Source: an uncultured Opitutaceae bacterium
GTDB lineage: Bacteria; Verrucomicrobiota; Verrucomicrobiia; Opitutales; Opitutaceae
Direction: 5' to 3'
DNA length: 8,021 nt
Assembly (NCBI GenBank): GCA_903885525.1
Contig: CAISJA010000111.1
Span: 1 to 8,021, forward strand
Within the stretch, counting starts at the first letter, position 1, and each line of letters opens with the position of its first letter. Shown here one piece after another: positions 1 to 6,452 of this stretch. A model generated the notes under the pieces. The model searched no databases. It was given only the letters and a program-made list of their open reading frames with translations, and was not told the origin of the DNA. A program made the translations under genes and the position numbers.

Positions 1-946
1 CCGCGCGCAGGGCGGCCAGCAGCAATTCGCAGCCCTGGCGGGAAAGATCGCTCCGGGGCCGGACCGCCCGGAGCCAGCGGTGCAGGGCGCGCCGCCACAG
101 GGCGAGCGGCCGGCCCGCCAGACGCCCCAAATCCAAGGTGCGGCGGCCCACCAGCGGCTGCACTTCATCCAACCAGGTTTCGAGGGCGGCATCGTCCTCT
201 TCCAGCCGTTCTCTGGCCAAGGCCGCGCCCGCTAGGGCATCGCGGCCCGCCGCCGCAACCCAGGAGGGCAGCACCTGCTGCCGGACACGGTTGCGGAAAT
301 GGGCCGGACCGGCGTTGCTTTCGTCCTCCCGCCAAGGCACCCCGGCCTGGCGCAACGCCTCCAGCAACCTGGCCTTCGGCAGGGTCAGCAGGGGGCGCAG
401 ATGGCGGCGGAGGCCGACCGACGCCACCGGCCGTGGCGCCGCCAATCCCGCCGTGCCGCTGCCCCGGGCCAGTCGCATGAACAGGGTCTCGGCAATGTCA
501 TCCTGCTGATGGGCCAGCCAGAGCACCTTGGTTTTCAGCCGCGGCAGGGTGCGGTCGAAAAAGCCGTGACGGGCGGCCCGGGCGGCCGCCTCACTGGCAC
601 CGGTGCGCGGAGCGTCGGTCCACTCCCCTTCCCGCAGGGGCACACCCAGCCCCCGGCACACGCGCCGGCAAAACGCCGCATCCGCCGCCGAGGCCCGTCC
701 CCGCAGCCGATGGTTGAAATGCAGCGCCACGAGCCGACCCCGTCGCTCCGGCCAGTGCGCCCAGAGCAAGAGGAGGAGCGCCAGCGAGTCCGCCCCGCCG
801 GAAAAGGCGACGCACCAGATCTCGTCTTTTCTCCGCCGGGCCTCCCACGCGAGCACGGCCGGATGCAGCCTGTCGCGGGGCAGCAACCGCCCGAGACCCA
901 CCGCCTTGGCGGACCAGGAGCGCGGGGTGATGACGGCGGGATTCAT
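1..946 (-). CDS. tilS: tRNA(Ile)-lysidine synthetase TilS, C-terminal end cut by the window edge
   Basis: This cytoplasmic enzyme uses ATP to attach lysine to C34 of the CAU-anticodon tRNA-Ile, which makes that tRNA read AUA and accept isoleucine. Reading the minus strand from the ATG at 946 gives 315 codons open to the window edge. The PP-loop ATP-binding motif SGGADS is at residues 49-54. Other family blocks are HFNHRLRG (76-83), LAHQQDDIAETLFMRLARGS (145-164, the TilS version of HHxDDxAET) and WREDESN followed by FRNRVR (205-222). The family is usually about 320-450 residues, so only the C-terminal tRNA-contacting part should be missing. An in-frame TGA lies just upstream of the ATG, and no Shine-Dalgarno sequence is seen. 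The gene follows serS after 91 bases on the same strand and is probably cotranscribed. One CTA codon is present, rare in this window. The family call is firm; the true end is unseen. Confidence 0.95.
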   Translation of the reverse strand, partial: MNPAVITPRSWSAKAVGLGRLLPRDRLHPAVLAWEARRRKDEIWCVAFSGGADSLALLLLLWAHWPERRGRLVALHFNHRLRGRASAADAAFCRRVCRGLGVPLREGEWTDAPRTGASEAAARAARHGFFDRTLPRLKTKVLWLAHQQDDIAETLFMRLARGSGTAGLAAPRPVASVGLRRHLRPLLTLPKARLLEALRQAGVPWREDESNAGPAHFRNRVRQQVLPSWVAAAGRDALAGAALARERLEEDDAALETWLDEVQPLVGRRTLDLGRLAGRPLALWRRALHRWLRAVRPRSDLSRQGCELLLAALRA

Positions 947-1014
947 CTTAAATTGGGCAACCCGATTGGGTCACCGAAAAGCAAAGGGGACAGAGGATTT
1001 TCTCCGGCGCCCTC

Positions 1015-1036
1015 AGGCGGTTGAGCGCAACCGCCT
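1015..1036 (-). terminator. Hairpin directly after serS, possible attenuator
   Basis: On the minus strand a perfect 9-bp stem (AGGCGGTTG pairing with CAACCGCCT) with a 4-base loop (CGCT) begins one base after the serS stop codon. No run of T follows, so it is not a classic intrinsic terminator. It could partly terminate transcription, protect the 3' end of the serS message, or be a processing site that lowers tilS expression. The structure is seen directly; its function is inferred. Confidence 0.35.
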
Positions 1037-1037
1037 C

Positions 1038-2309
1038 TCACTGGAAGCTGAGGTATTCCTTGCCGAAATAGGGCACCAGGGCGGCGGGGATTTTCACGCG
1101 GCCGTCGGCCTGCAGATTGTTTTCCAGCAGGGCGGCGAGCACGCGCGGCACCGCCAGGCCGGAACCGTTGAGCGTGTGCACCAGCTCAGGCTTGCCGGTG
1201 GCGGTGTTGCGGAAGCGGATTTGCGCACGCCGGGCCTGGAAGGCCTCGAAATTCGAGCAGCTCGACACCTCCAGCCAGCGTTTCGGGCCGGCGGCCCACA
1301 CCTCCAGATCGTCCTTCTTGGCCTGGGCAAAACCCATGTCGCCGCCGCACATCAGCAGCACATGGTAGGGCAGCTCCAGCTTCTGCAGGAGGCGTTCCGC
1401 GTCGAGACGCAGCTTCTCCAGTTCGGCATAGCTCTGGCTGGGATGGACCCATTTGAGCAGCTCGACTTTGTCAAATTGGTGAAGGCGGTTGAGGCCGCGG
1501 ACATCCTTGCCGTAGCTGCCGGCCTCGCGGCGGAAACAGGGCGTGTAGGCGCAGCGGCAAACCGGCAGGGAGGCCTCGTCGACGATCTCGTCGCGGAAAA
1601 AATTCGTGAGCGGAGTCTCCGCCGTCGGCACCGCATACAGGTGGTCGGGGGTGGTCTCGTACATCATGCCCTCCTTGTCCGGCAGCTGGCCGACGGCGGT
1701 GGCGCTGGCGGCATTGACCAGGATGGGCGGGTTGACCTCGGTGTAGCCGGCGGCCACGCCTTCGTGGAGGAAGAACTGCACGAGGGCACGCACGAGGCGC
1801 GCGCCGTCCCCGACGTAGAAGGGGAAACCGGCGCCGGTGACCTTGGCACCGCGGGCGAAGTCAAACAGGCGCTCAAAGCCGGGAATTTCCCAGTGCGGCA
1901 CGGCGAGGGCCGAGACCGCGGCGACATCGCCCTGGGTGGCGCAAATCTGGTTATCCTCCGGGGTCCGGCCGGCGGGGACCGTGGCGTGGGGAATGTTGGG
2001 CAGGGTCAGCATCGCCTGCTGCCATTTCTCCTCAAGGCCCTTGAGCCCTTCCTCGCGGGCCTTCACCTCGGCGGACACCGCCTTCATCTCCTGCACCTTG
2101 GCGAGGAACTCCGGGGAGCCCTTCCTGAGGGCGACCATCTCGTTGTTGGCCGCCTTTTGCTTGGAACGGAGTTGCTCGACTTCGGCCAGCTGGGTGCGCC
2201 AGGCGGTGTCGATCGCCAGCACGGCGTCGAGATCGAGATCGAGGTGTTTCTTGGCAATGGCGGCCCGGACGGTGTCGGGGGATTCGCGGAGAAGACGGGG
2301 ATCGAGCAT
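1038..2309 (-). CDS. serS: Serine--tRNA ligase (SerRS)
   Basis: This class II aminoacyl-tRNA synthetase charges tRNA-Ser, and tRNA-Sec where present, with serine in the cytoplasm. At 423 residues it is full length for the bacterial family. Residues 1-105 form the charged, helical N-terminal arm that grips the long variable loop of tRNA-Ser. Motif 1 is near VNPPILVNA (192-200). The serine-binding TAETPL loop is at 229-234. Motif 2 runs from FRREAGSYGKD to QFDKVE (259-283). SCSN is at 350-353. Motif 3 is LNGSGLAVPRVLAALLENN (380-398) with its arginine at 389. All usual active-site blocks are present. The ATG at 2309 matches the family start (MLDPRLLR), but the preceding bases are pyrimidine-rich, the opposite of a Shine-Dalgarno sequence. 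The gene lies 78 bases after the glycosyltransferase gene and 91 before tilS, all on one strand. The call is essentially certain. Confidence 0.98.
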   Translation of the reverse strand: MLDPRLLRESPDTVRAAIAKKHLDLDLDAVLAIDTAWRTQLAEVEQLRSKQKAANNEMVALRKGSPEFLAKVQEMKAVSAEVKAREEGLKGLEEKWQQAMLTLPNIPHATVPAGRTPEDNQICATQGDVAAVSALAVPHWEIPGFERLFDFARGAKVTGAGFPFYVGDGARLVRALVQFFLHEGVAAGYTEVNPPILVNAASATAVGQLPDKEGMMYETTPDHLYAVPTAETPLTNFFRDEIVDEASLPVCRCAYTPCFRREAGSYGKDVRGLNRLHQFDKVELLKWVHPSQSYAELEKLRLDAERLLQKLELPYHVLLMCGGDMGFAQAKKDDLEVWAAGPKRWLEVSSCSNFEAFQARRAQIRFRNTATGKPELVHTLNGSGLAVPRVLAALLENNLQADGRVKIPAALVPYFGKEYLSFQ

Positions 2310-2387
2310 GGGAGGGGGAGTGGAAGGGATTCTGGCGGCGGATGCACAACAATTTTGCGCCCCGCCACCGCAGGCCCGGGGGCGGAC

Positions 2388-3377
2388 TCAGAACCGGAAC
2401 GGCGGCTCCGAGTGGAGGGCCTCGCCCCGGTCGACTGCCTCGATGCGCCGGAACCGCGTGAAAACGTCCCGCGGCGTAAGATGGTGCAGGTCGCCCACGG
2501 GGGCCTGGATGACATGATTGGTCGGGCGGTTGAGGGGATACGGCCCGTAGAGGCGTGGATCGGTCGGGCCGAAGATGCCGAGGGTCTTGATCCCCAGCGC
2601 GGCCGCCAGGTGCATCGGCCCGCTGTCGTTGGAGATGACCCAATCCGCCTTGGCGATGATGGCCGCCAACGACGTGAGGCTGGTGTTGCCGGTCAGGTTG
2701 AGGAAAGTGCCCTCGGGAAAGACCTCCTTGCACGGGAGGTAGGCGTTGCCGGCCCAGACCACCTTGCGCCCGGCCTCGCGGACGAGCAACGACGAGAGCG
2801 GGGCGAAGCCGCCCCATTTCTTTTCCTCGCGCCGGCTGTCCGGAAACATCAGCACCGGCTTCAGGCCGCGCCTCGGCTCCATGAAGCCGAGGTTGAGCCG
2901 CTCCATCTCGCGGAAGCTGAGATCGCCCTGGAGTTCCGGGCGCGCCTGCACCGCCAGGCAGAACTGCAGCAGGATTTCCACCGCGTGGGATGCCCTGCCC
3001 GAGGGCGGAGGCGGCACCTTCTCATCATAGAACAGGCTGGAGCCTTCGCGTGCGTCCCAACGGCCGATCTTGCGCCGGGCGCGGGCCCACTTTGTCATCA
3101 GTCCGGTGCGCAGCAGGCCCTGCAGGTCGAACAGGACATCATACTCCTTCTGCCGGACTTCGCGCATGAGCCGGAGGAACCCGCGCGCGCCTTCGTGGCG
3201 CTGAAAGACAAAAACCTGGTCCACCACGGTGCTGGCCCGCACGAGCGGAGCAAAGATATCCCGCACGATCCAGGAAACGCGCCAGGCCGGCTGCTGCGCC
3301 TTGAGCGAAGCCACCACTTGCAGGGCGTGCACGATGTCGCCCAGGGAGGAGGGTTTGATGACAAGAAGTTCCGGCAT
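2388..3377 (-). CDS. Glycosyltransferase family 9 protein, WaaC (LPS heptosyltransferase I)-like
   Basis: GT9 enzymes are GT-B-fold transferases on the cytoplasmic side of the inner membrane that add ADP-heptose or related sugars to the growing LPS core. The 329-residue protein matches the family length. The N-terminal acceptor-side motif is KPSSLGDIVHAL (8-19), with the aspartate equivalent to the catalytic one of WaaC at 14. The DLQGLLRT block (84-91) and SLFYDEK (114-120) followed by HAVE (131-134) also resemble E. coli WaaC, recalled from memory. The donor-site signature is SNDSGPMHLAAALG (249-262) followed by FGPTDP (269-274). There is no signal peptide or membrane segment. The ATG at 3377 puts the first strand (PELLVIKPSS) where the family has it; no Shine-Dalgarno sequence precedes it. 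It is divergent from a gene with a second GT9 domain, which supports an envelope role. The GT9 call is firm; heptosyltransferase I specificity is inferred, since some GT9 members use other sugars. Confidence 0.9.
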   Translation of the reverse strand: MPELLVIKPSSLGDIVHALQVVASLKAQQPAWRVSWIVRDIFAPLVRASTVVDQVFVFQRHEGARGFLRLMREVRQKEYDVLFDLQGLLRTGLMTKWARARRKIGRWDAREGSSLFYDEKVPPPPSGRASHAVEILLQFCLAVQARPELQGDLSFREMERLNLGFMEPRRGLKPVLMFPDSRREEKKWGGFAPLSSLLVREAGRKVVWAGNAYLPCKEVFPEGTFLNLTGNTSLTSLAAIIAKADWVISNDSGPMHLAAALGIKTLGIFGPTDPRLYGPYPLNRPTNHVIQAPVGDLHHLTPRDVFTRFRRIEAVDRGEALHSEPPFRF

Positions 3378-3518
3378 GACGTAGGACGTGGAGAGAAATG
3401 ACTTTCATCCACCGCGGACTTAGCTTTCATGGTTTTGTTCCCCGAAGGCAAATTCTAATCACCTTGAGCCCGACTCTTTTAAGCGAGTTCGACCCCGGCG
3501 CCCCTTACCACGGACGCC
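3378..3518. promoter_or_regulatory. Divergent intergenic region with candidate promoters
   Basis: These 141 bases separate two divergently transcribed envelope genes and must drive at least the plus-strand unit, and probably the minus-strand one. The stretch is less GC-rich than its surroundings. Candidate -10 hexamers overlap on opposite strands: TCTAAT on plus (3454-3459) and TAGAAT on minus (3452-3457), each five of six to TATAAT. I found no convincing -35 at the right spacing for either. An imperfect palindrome, ACTC-N8-GAGT centred on TTAA (3473-3488), could be an operator. Neither gene has a purine-rich ribosome-binding site here. The promoter function of the region is a reasonable inference; the exact elements are weak. 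Confidence 0.4.
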
Positions 3519-5432
3519 ATGGTTAAGCTCCTCCTGCAACTCGCCGGCTGGCTGCTGGCCCGGACGCCGGAGGCCGTGCTGCGCCCCTGCACCTGGCTGC
3601 TCGGGCGGGCGGTGTGGTACGGGTTGCCCCGGCGCCGCCGCCTCATCCTTGCGAATCTGCACCACGCGTTTCCCGAAAAATCCGCGGCCTGGCACCAGGC
3701 CATCGGCCGGGAATGCCTGCGCCGGGTCGGGGAAACCTTCCTGCTGTCGCTCGCCATGCCCTTCCTTCCCGATGCCAGGGTGAAGCGCATCATCACCGGC
3801 AGCCCCGGCCTGCACGGGCTCTTCGCCCGACACCGGGCTTCGCCCCATTCCATCCTGATCGGCACCCCGCACATGGCCCATTGGGAAGCCGGCACGGCCC
3901 TCCCGCTGGTCGTCGGCCAGCCGTTTCCGGAGCTAGCCGCCATCTACCGCCCGCTCGACAACCCCGCGGCGGATGCCTGGGTCAAGCGGACGCGGGAACG
4001 GTTCGGCATGCGCCTGCTGGCGCGGCGCGAGGGTTTCATCGAGGCGAACCACATCCTCGCCCGCCGGAACTGCGTGGCGGTACTGTTCGATCAGAATTCC
4101 GGCCAGCGCGGCGCGTTGACCACCCTCTTCGGCCGCGTGTGCTCCACCACCGCCATGCCCGCCAGCCTGGCCGTGCGGCACGCGGCCGAGGTCGTCACCA
4201 TCTATCCACGCCACCTCGGTTTCTGGCGGATCGAGATGTGCTCCGATCCCATCCGCCACGACGGCAGCGTCGAGGGAATCACGACCGCCTTCAATGTCTG
4301 GCTGGAAGGCCGGTTGCGGGCGGACGACAATCTCTGCGCCTCCTGGCTCTGGGGGCACCAGCGTTGGAAAAACCAGGATGCCCCGGCGGCCCGCCTGCGG
4401 CTGGAGTTGAAGCTGGATTTTCTGGAGGCGGAAATGCGCCTCCGCGGGGAGGCCCGGCTGCCCCGTCGCACCCGGCTGTGGATCCGCCTGCCCAATTGGC
4501 TGGGCGACGTCGTGATGACCCTGCCGCTGCTGCGGGCGATCCGGGCGGGCCGGCCCGACGCCGAGATCACCCTGCTCGCCAAGCCGGCGTTCCTGCCGCT
4601 GCTGGAACAACTCGGCCTGGGCGACCGGCTCCTCGCCCTGCCCGCCTCCGGCCCCGGCTACTTCCGCCGCTTCCGGCAGTGGCGGGCCGAGTTTCCCGAC
4701 TGCTACCTGCTGTTCACCAACTCCCCCCGGGGCGACCTCGAAGCCTGGCTGACGGGCTGTCCGCAACGCTTCGGCCTCCGGCGGAGCGGCCGCTGGCGCC
4801 CGCTCCTCACCGGGCACTACCGCCCGCCGCCGGGATTCCGGGAGGCCGACCATCACCAGTTCGAATTGTGGCACGGCTTCCTCCGTCACTTCGGCCTGCG
4901 CACCGCGCCCGACCGCCAGCCGTTCCCGCGGCCCGCCGGTCCGGATGCACCGCCCCACCGGACGATCGGGCTCATCTGCGGCTCGGAAAATAATCCGGAA
5001 AAACGCTGGCCGGTCGCACACTGGCGGGCGCTGATCGCCGCCCTGCCGGGGGAGCAGTTCGTGCTCTTCGGCACCGACGCCGATGCCGTCCTCACCCGGG
5101 AGATCGCCGCCGGGTTCGGCGACCGCGTCCGCGACCGGGCCGGGCGCACCAGCCTGGTCGGGTTCGCCGACGGGCTCCGCGCCTGCCGCCTGCTGGTCAC
5201 CAATGACACCGGCGGCATGCACCTGGCCAACGCGCTCGGGGTCCCCCTCATCGCCCTGTTCGGCCCCACCAACCCGGTTCGCACCGGCCCGGTGTTCTCC
5301 GCCCCGGCCGTCATCCTCCAGCCCCCGGGTTGTCCGCCCACCGGAGGCGGCGCGCTGGGCGGTTTGTCGCCGGTCCGCGTGGTCGCCGCCCTGCCAGAGA
5401 GCCTCGGGGCTCCGCCCGCGCCGCCGCCCTGA
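3519..5432 (+). CDS. Bifunctional fusion: lipid A acyltransferase (LpxL/HtrB family) + glycosyltransferase family 9
   Basis: The 637-residue protein has two complete domains. Residues 1-290 look like an LpxL/HtrB late acyltransferase, which adds a secondary acyl chain to Kdo-lipid A at the inner membrane. They include a hydrophobic N-terminus (3-37), an RRRRLILANLHHAFPE block (38-53), the HX4E catalytic motif (H118 to E123), YRPLDNPAAD (143-152), DQNSG (191-195), and a closing WGHQRWKNQ (278-286) equivalent to the MHRRFK region of LpxL. After a charged linker (291-316), residues 317-625 form a GT9 domain closer to WaaF: LPNWLGDVVMTLPLLRAIR (324-342), EKRWPVAHW (494-502), and TNDTGGMHLANALG (561-574) with FGPTNP (581-586). 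A proline-rich tail ends the protein. The frame is continuous, so no frameshift is needed to explain the fusion. The ATG at 3519 lacks a Shine-Dalgarno sequence, whereas an internal ATG at 4434 has one. dppD follows after 9 bases. The two roles are probably successive steps of lipid A/core assembly; exact acyl and sugar substrates are unknown. Confidence 0.92.
   Translation: MVKLLLQLAGWLLARTPEAVLRPCTWLLGRAVWYGLPRRRRLILANLHHAFPEKSAAWHQAIGRECLRRVGETFLLSLAMPFLPDARVKRIITGSPGLHGLFARHRASPHSILIGTPHMAHWEAGTALPLVVGQPFPELAAIYRPLDNPAADAWVKRTRERFGMRLLARREGFIEANHILARRNCVAVLFDQNSGQRGALTTLFGRVCSTTAMPASLAVRHAAEVVTIYPRHLGFWRIEMCSDPIRHDGSVEGITTAFNVWLEGRLRADDNLCASWLWGHQRWKNQDAPAARLRLELKLDFLEAEMRLRGEARLPRRTRLWIRLPNWLGDVVMTLPLLRAIRAGRPDAEITLLAKPAFLPLLEQLGLGDRLLALPASGPGYFRRFRQWRAEFPDCYLLFTNSPRGDLEAWLTGCPQRFGLRRSGRWRPLLTGHYRPPPGFREADHHQFELWHGFLRHFGLRTAPDRQPFPRPAGPDAPPHRTIGLICGSENNPEKRWPVAHWRALIAALPGEQFVLFGTDADAVLTREIAAGFGDRVRDRAGRTSLVGFADGLRACRLLVTNDTGGMHLANALGVPLIALFGPTNPVRTGPVFSAPAVILQPPGCPPTGGGALGGLSPVRVVAALPESLGAPPAPPP
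4424..4436 (+). promoter_or_regulatory. Candidate internal ribosome-binding site and start codon at the fusion's domain boundary
   Basis: Inside the fusion gene, GGAGG (4424-4428) sits five bases before an in-frame ATG (4434-4436, Met306). Initiation here would make a 332-residue protein starting about 12 residues before the first strand of the GT9 domain, close to the usual position for a stand-alone GT9 protein. GGAGG is also just what the codons CTG GAG GCG give, and such codons are common in this GC-rich DNA, so chance is a real alternative. The sequence and spacing are seen; use as a start is inferred. Confidence 0.3.
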
Positions 5433-5441
5433 ACCACCGCC

Positions 5442-6422
5442 ATGCCCCTTCTCGAAGTCCAGCATCTGCGCACCCACTTCCACACCCGCCACGGGGTTTT
5501 CCGGGCGGTGGATGACGTCAGCTTCTCGATCAACCCCGGGGAGACTCTCGGCTTGGTCGGCGAGTCGGGCTCGGGCAAATCGGTGGCCTGTTGCTCGCTG
5601 CTGGGGCTCATCCCCCAGCCGCCCGGGCGGATCATGGGTGGCCACGCGCTTTTTGACGGGATCGACCTGCTCCATTGCTCGCCCGCCCGGCTGCGCGCGA
5701 TCCGCGGAAAGCGCATCGCCATGATTTTCCAGGATCCGATGACGTCGCTCAACCCCTACCTGCGCATCTCGGACCAGTTGATCGAGCCCCTGCTGATCCA
5801 TGAAAAAATCGGCCGCCCGGCGGCGCTGGCCCGCGGCTTGGCGATGCTGGAGGCCGTGGGCATCCACGACGCGGCGCGCCGCCTGCACAGTTATCCGCAC
5901 GAATTCTCCGGCGGCATGCGGCAGCGCGTCATGATTGCGATGGCCCTGATCACGCGCCCCGAGCTGCTCATCGCCGACGAGCCGACCACCGCGCTCGACG
6001 TGACGGTACAGGCCCAGATCCTGGAACTGCTCCGCCGCTTGCAGGCCGAGTTCGGCATGGCGGTCATCTTCATCACGCACGATCTCGGCGTGGTCGCGGG
6101 CCTGTGCGACCGGGTGCAGGTGATGTATGCCGGGCGCCTGGTGGAAAGCGCCGGGACCCGCGCCCTCTTCGCCGCGCCCCGGCATCCCTACACCCAGGCC
6201 CTGCAACGCTCGATCCCCGCCCTCCAGCCCAAGGGTGCCCTGCTGCACACCATCCCCGGCCTGCCGCCCGATCTCTCCCAGCCCATCGCCGGCTGCGCCT
6301 TTGCCGGACGCTGCACCTTCGCCACCGGACGCTGCCGCGACCAAATCCCGGTCCTCGCCTCGCTGCCCGGCGACCCGACCCACACCCAGGCTTGCCTGCG
6401 CGTCCAGGCCGGTGAGATCTGA
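5442..6422 (+). CDS. dppD: Oligo/dipeptide ABC importer ATP-binding protein, DppD/OppD type
   Basis: This is one of the two ATPases that sit under a peptide permease at the cytoplasmic membrane and power uptake by ATP hydrolysis. The 326 residues match the family length. Walker A GESGSGKS is at 40-47, the Q-loop glutamine at 97 (IFQDPMTSLNP), the signature FSGGMRQR at 155-162, Walker B LLIADEPT at 175-182 with catalytic E180, and the switch histidine at 213 (ITHDLG). The C-terminal oligopeptide-transporter domain starts at RHPYTQAL (247-254). It carries cysteines 285, 291, 298 and 318, the spacing seen in DppD/OppD proteins. The FSGGM signature favours the D over the F subunit. The ATG is 9 bases after the fusion gene's stop, without a Shine-Dalgarno sequence, so translation may be coupled. 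dppF follows 30 bases on. No permease or binding protein is nearby, so the substrate (oligopeptide, dipeptide or other) cannot be told and the symbol is by family only. Confidence 0.93.
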   Translation: MPLLEVQHLRTHFHTRHGVFRAVDDVSFSINPGETLGLVGESGSGKSVACCSLLGLIPQPPGRIMGGHALFDGIDLLHCSPARLRAIRGKRIAMIFQDPMTSLNPYLRISDQLIEPLLIHEKIGRPAALARGLAMLEAVGIHDAARRLHSYPHEFSGGMRQRVMIAMALITRPELLIADEPTTALDVTVQAQILELLRRLQAEFGMAVIFITHDLGVVAGLCDRVQVMYAGRLVESAGTRALFAAPRHPYTQALQRSIPALQPKGALLHTIPGLPPDLSQPIAGCAFAGRCTFATGRCRDQIPVLASLPGDPTHTQACLRVQAGEI

Positions 6423-6452
6423 GCGCCGCCCTCCGCCCGCCCAGCCAAACCC

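Noticed and set aside
138..1024. Plus-strand open frames at the left edge (138-509, 299-1024)
   Set aside because: They lie opposite tilS, whose motifs SGGADS and HQQDDIAET are clear on the minus strand; the plus-strand products look like nothing known.
2358..2384. Possible hairpin terminator between the WaaC-like gene and serS (CGCCCC/GGGGCG)
   Set aside because: It has a 6-bp outer stem with a large loop and no T tract; short GC pairings like this arise readily by chance in this DNA.
603..3401. 932-codon plus-strand open frame as a gene
   Set aside because: It lies antisense to three well-recognised genes, has no recognisable domain, is rich in Gly, Ala, Arg and His as expected for reverse-complement coding, and is explained by missing TTA, CTA and TCA codons.
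3431..3480. A complete sigma-70 promoter for the fusion gene
   Set aside because: TCTAAT resembles a -10 box but no -35 hexamer with reasonable match lies 16-18 bases upstream, so I did not call a defined promoter.
5083..5724. Alternative plus-strand frames overlapping the fusion-dppD junction (5083-5724, 5330-5515)
   Set aside because: They have Pro-, Ser- and Ala-rich shadow composition, and the frames on either side carry conserved GT9 and ABC motifs right up to the junction.
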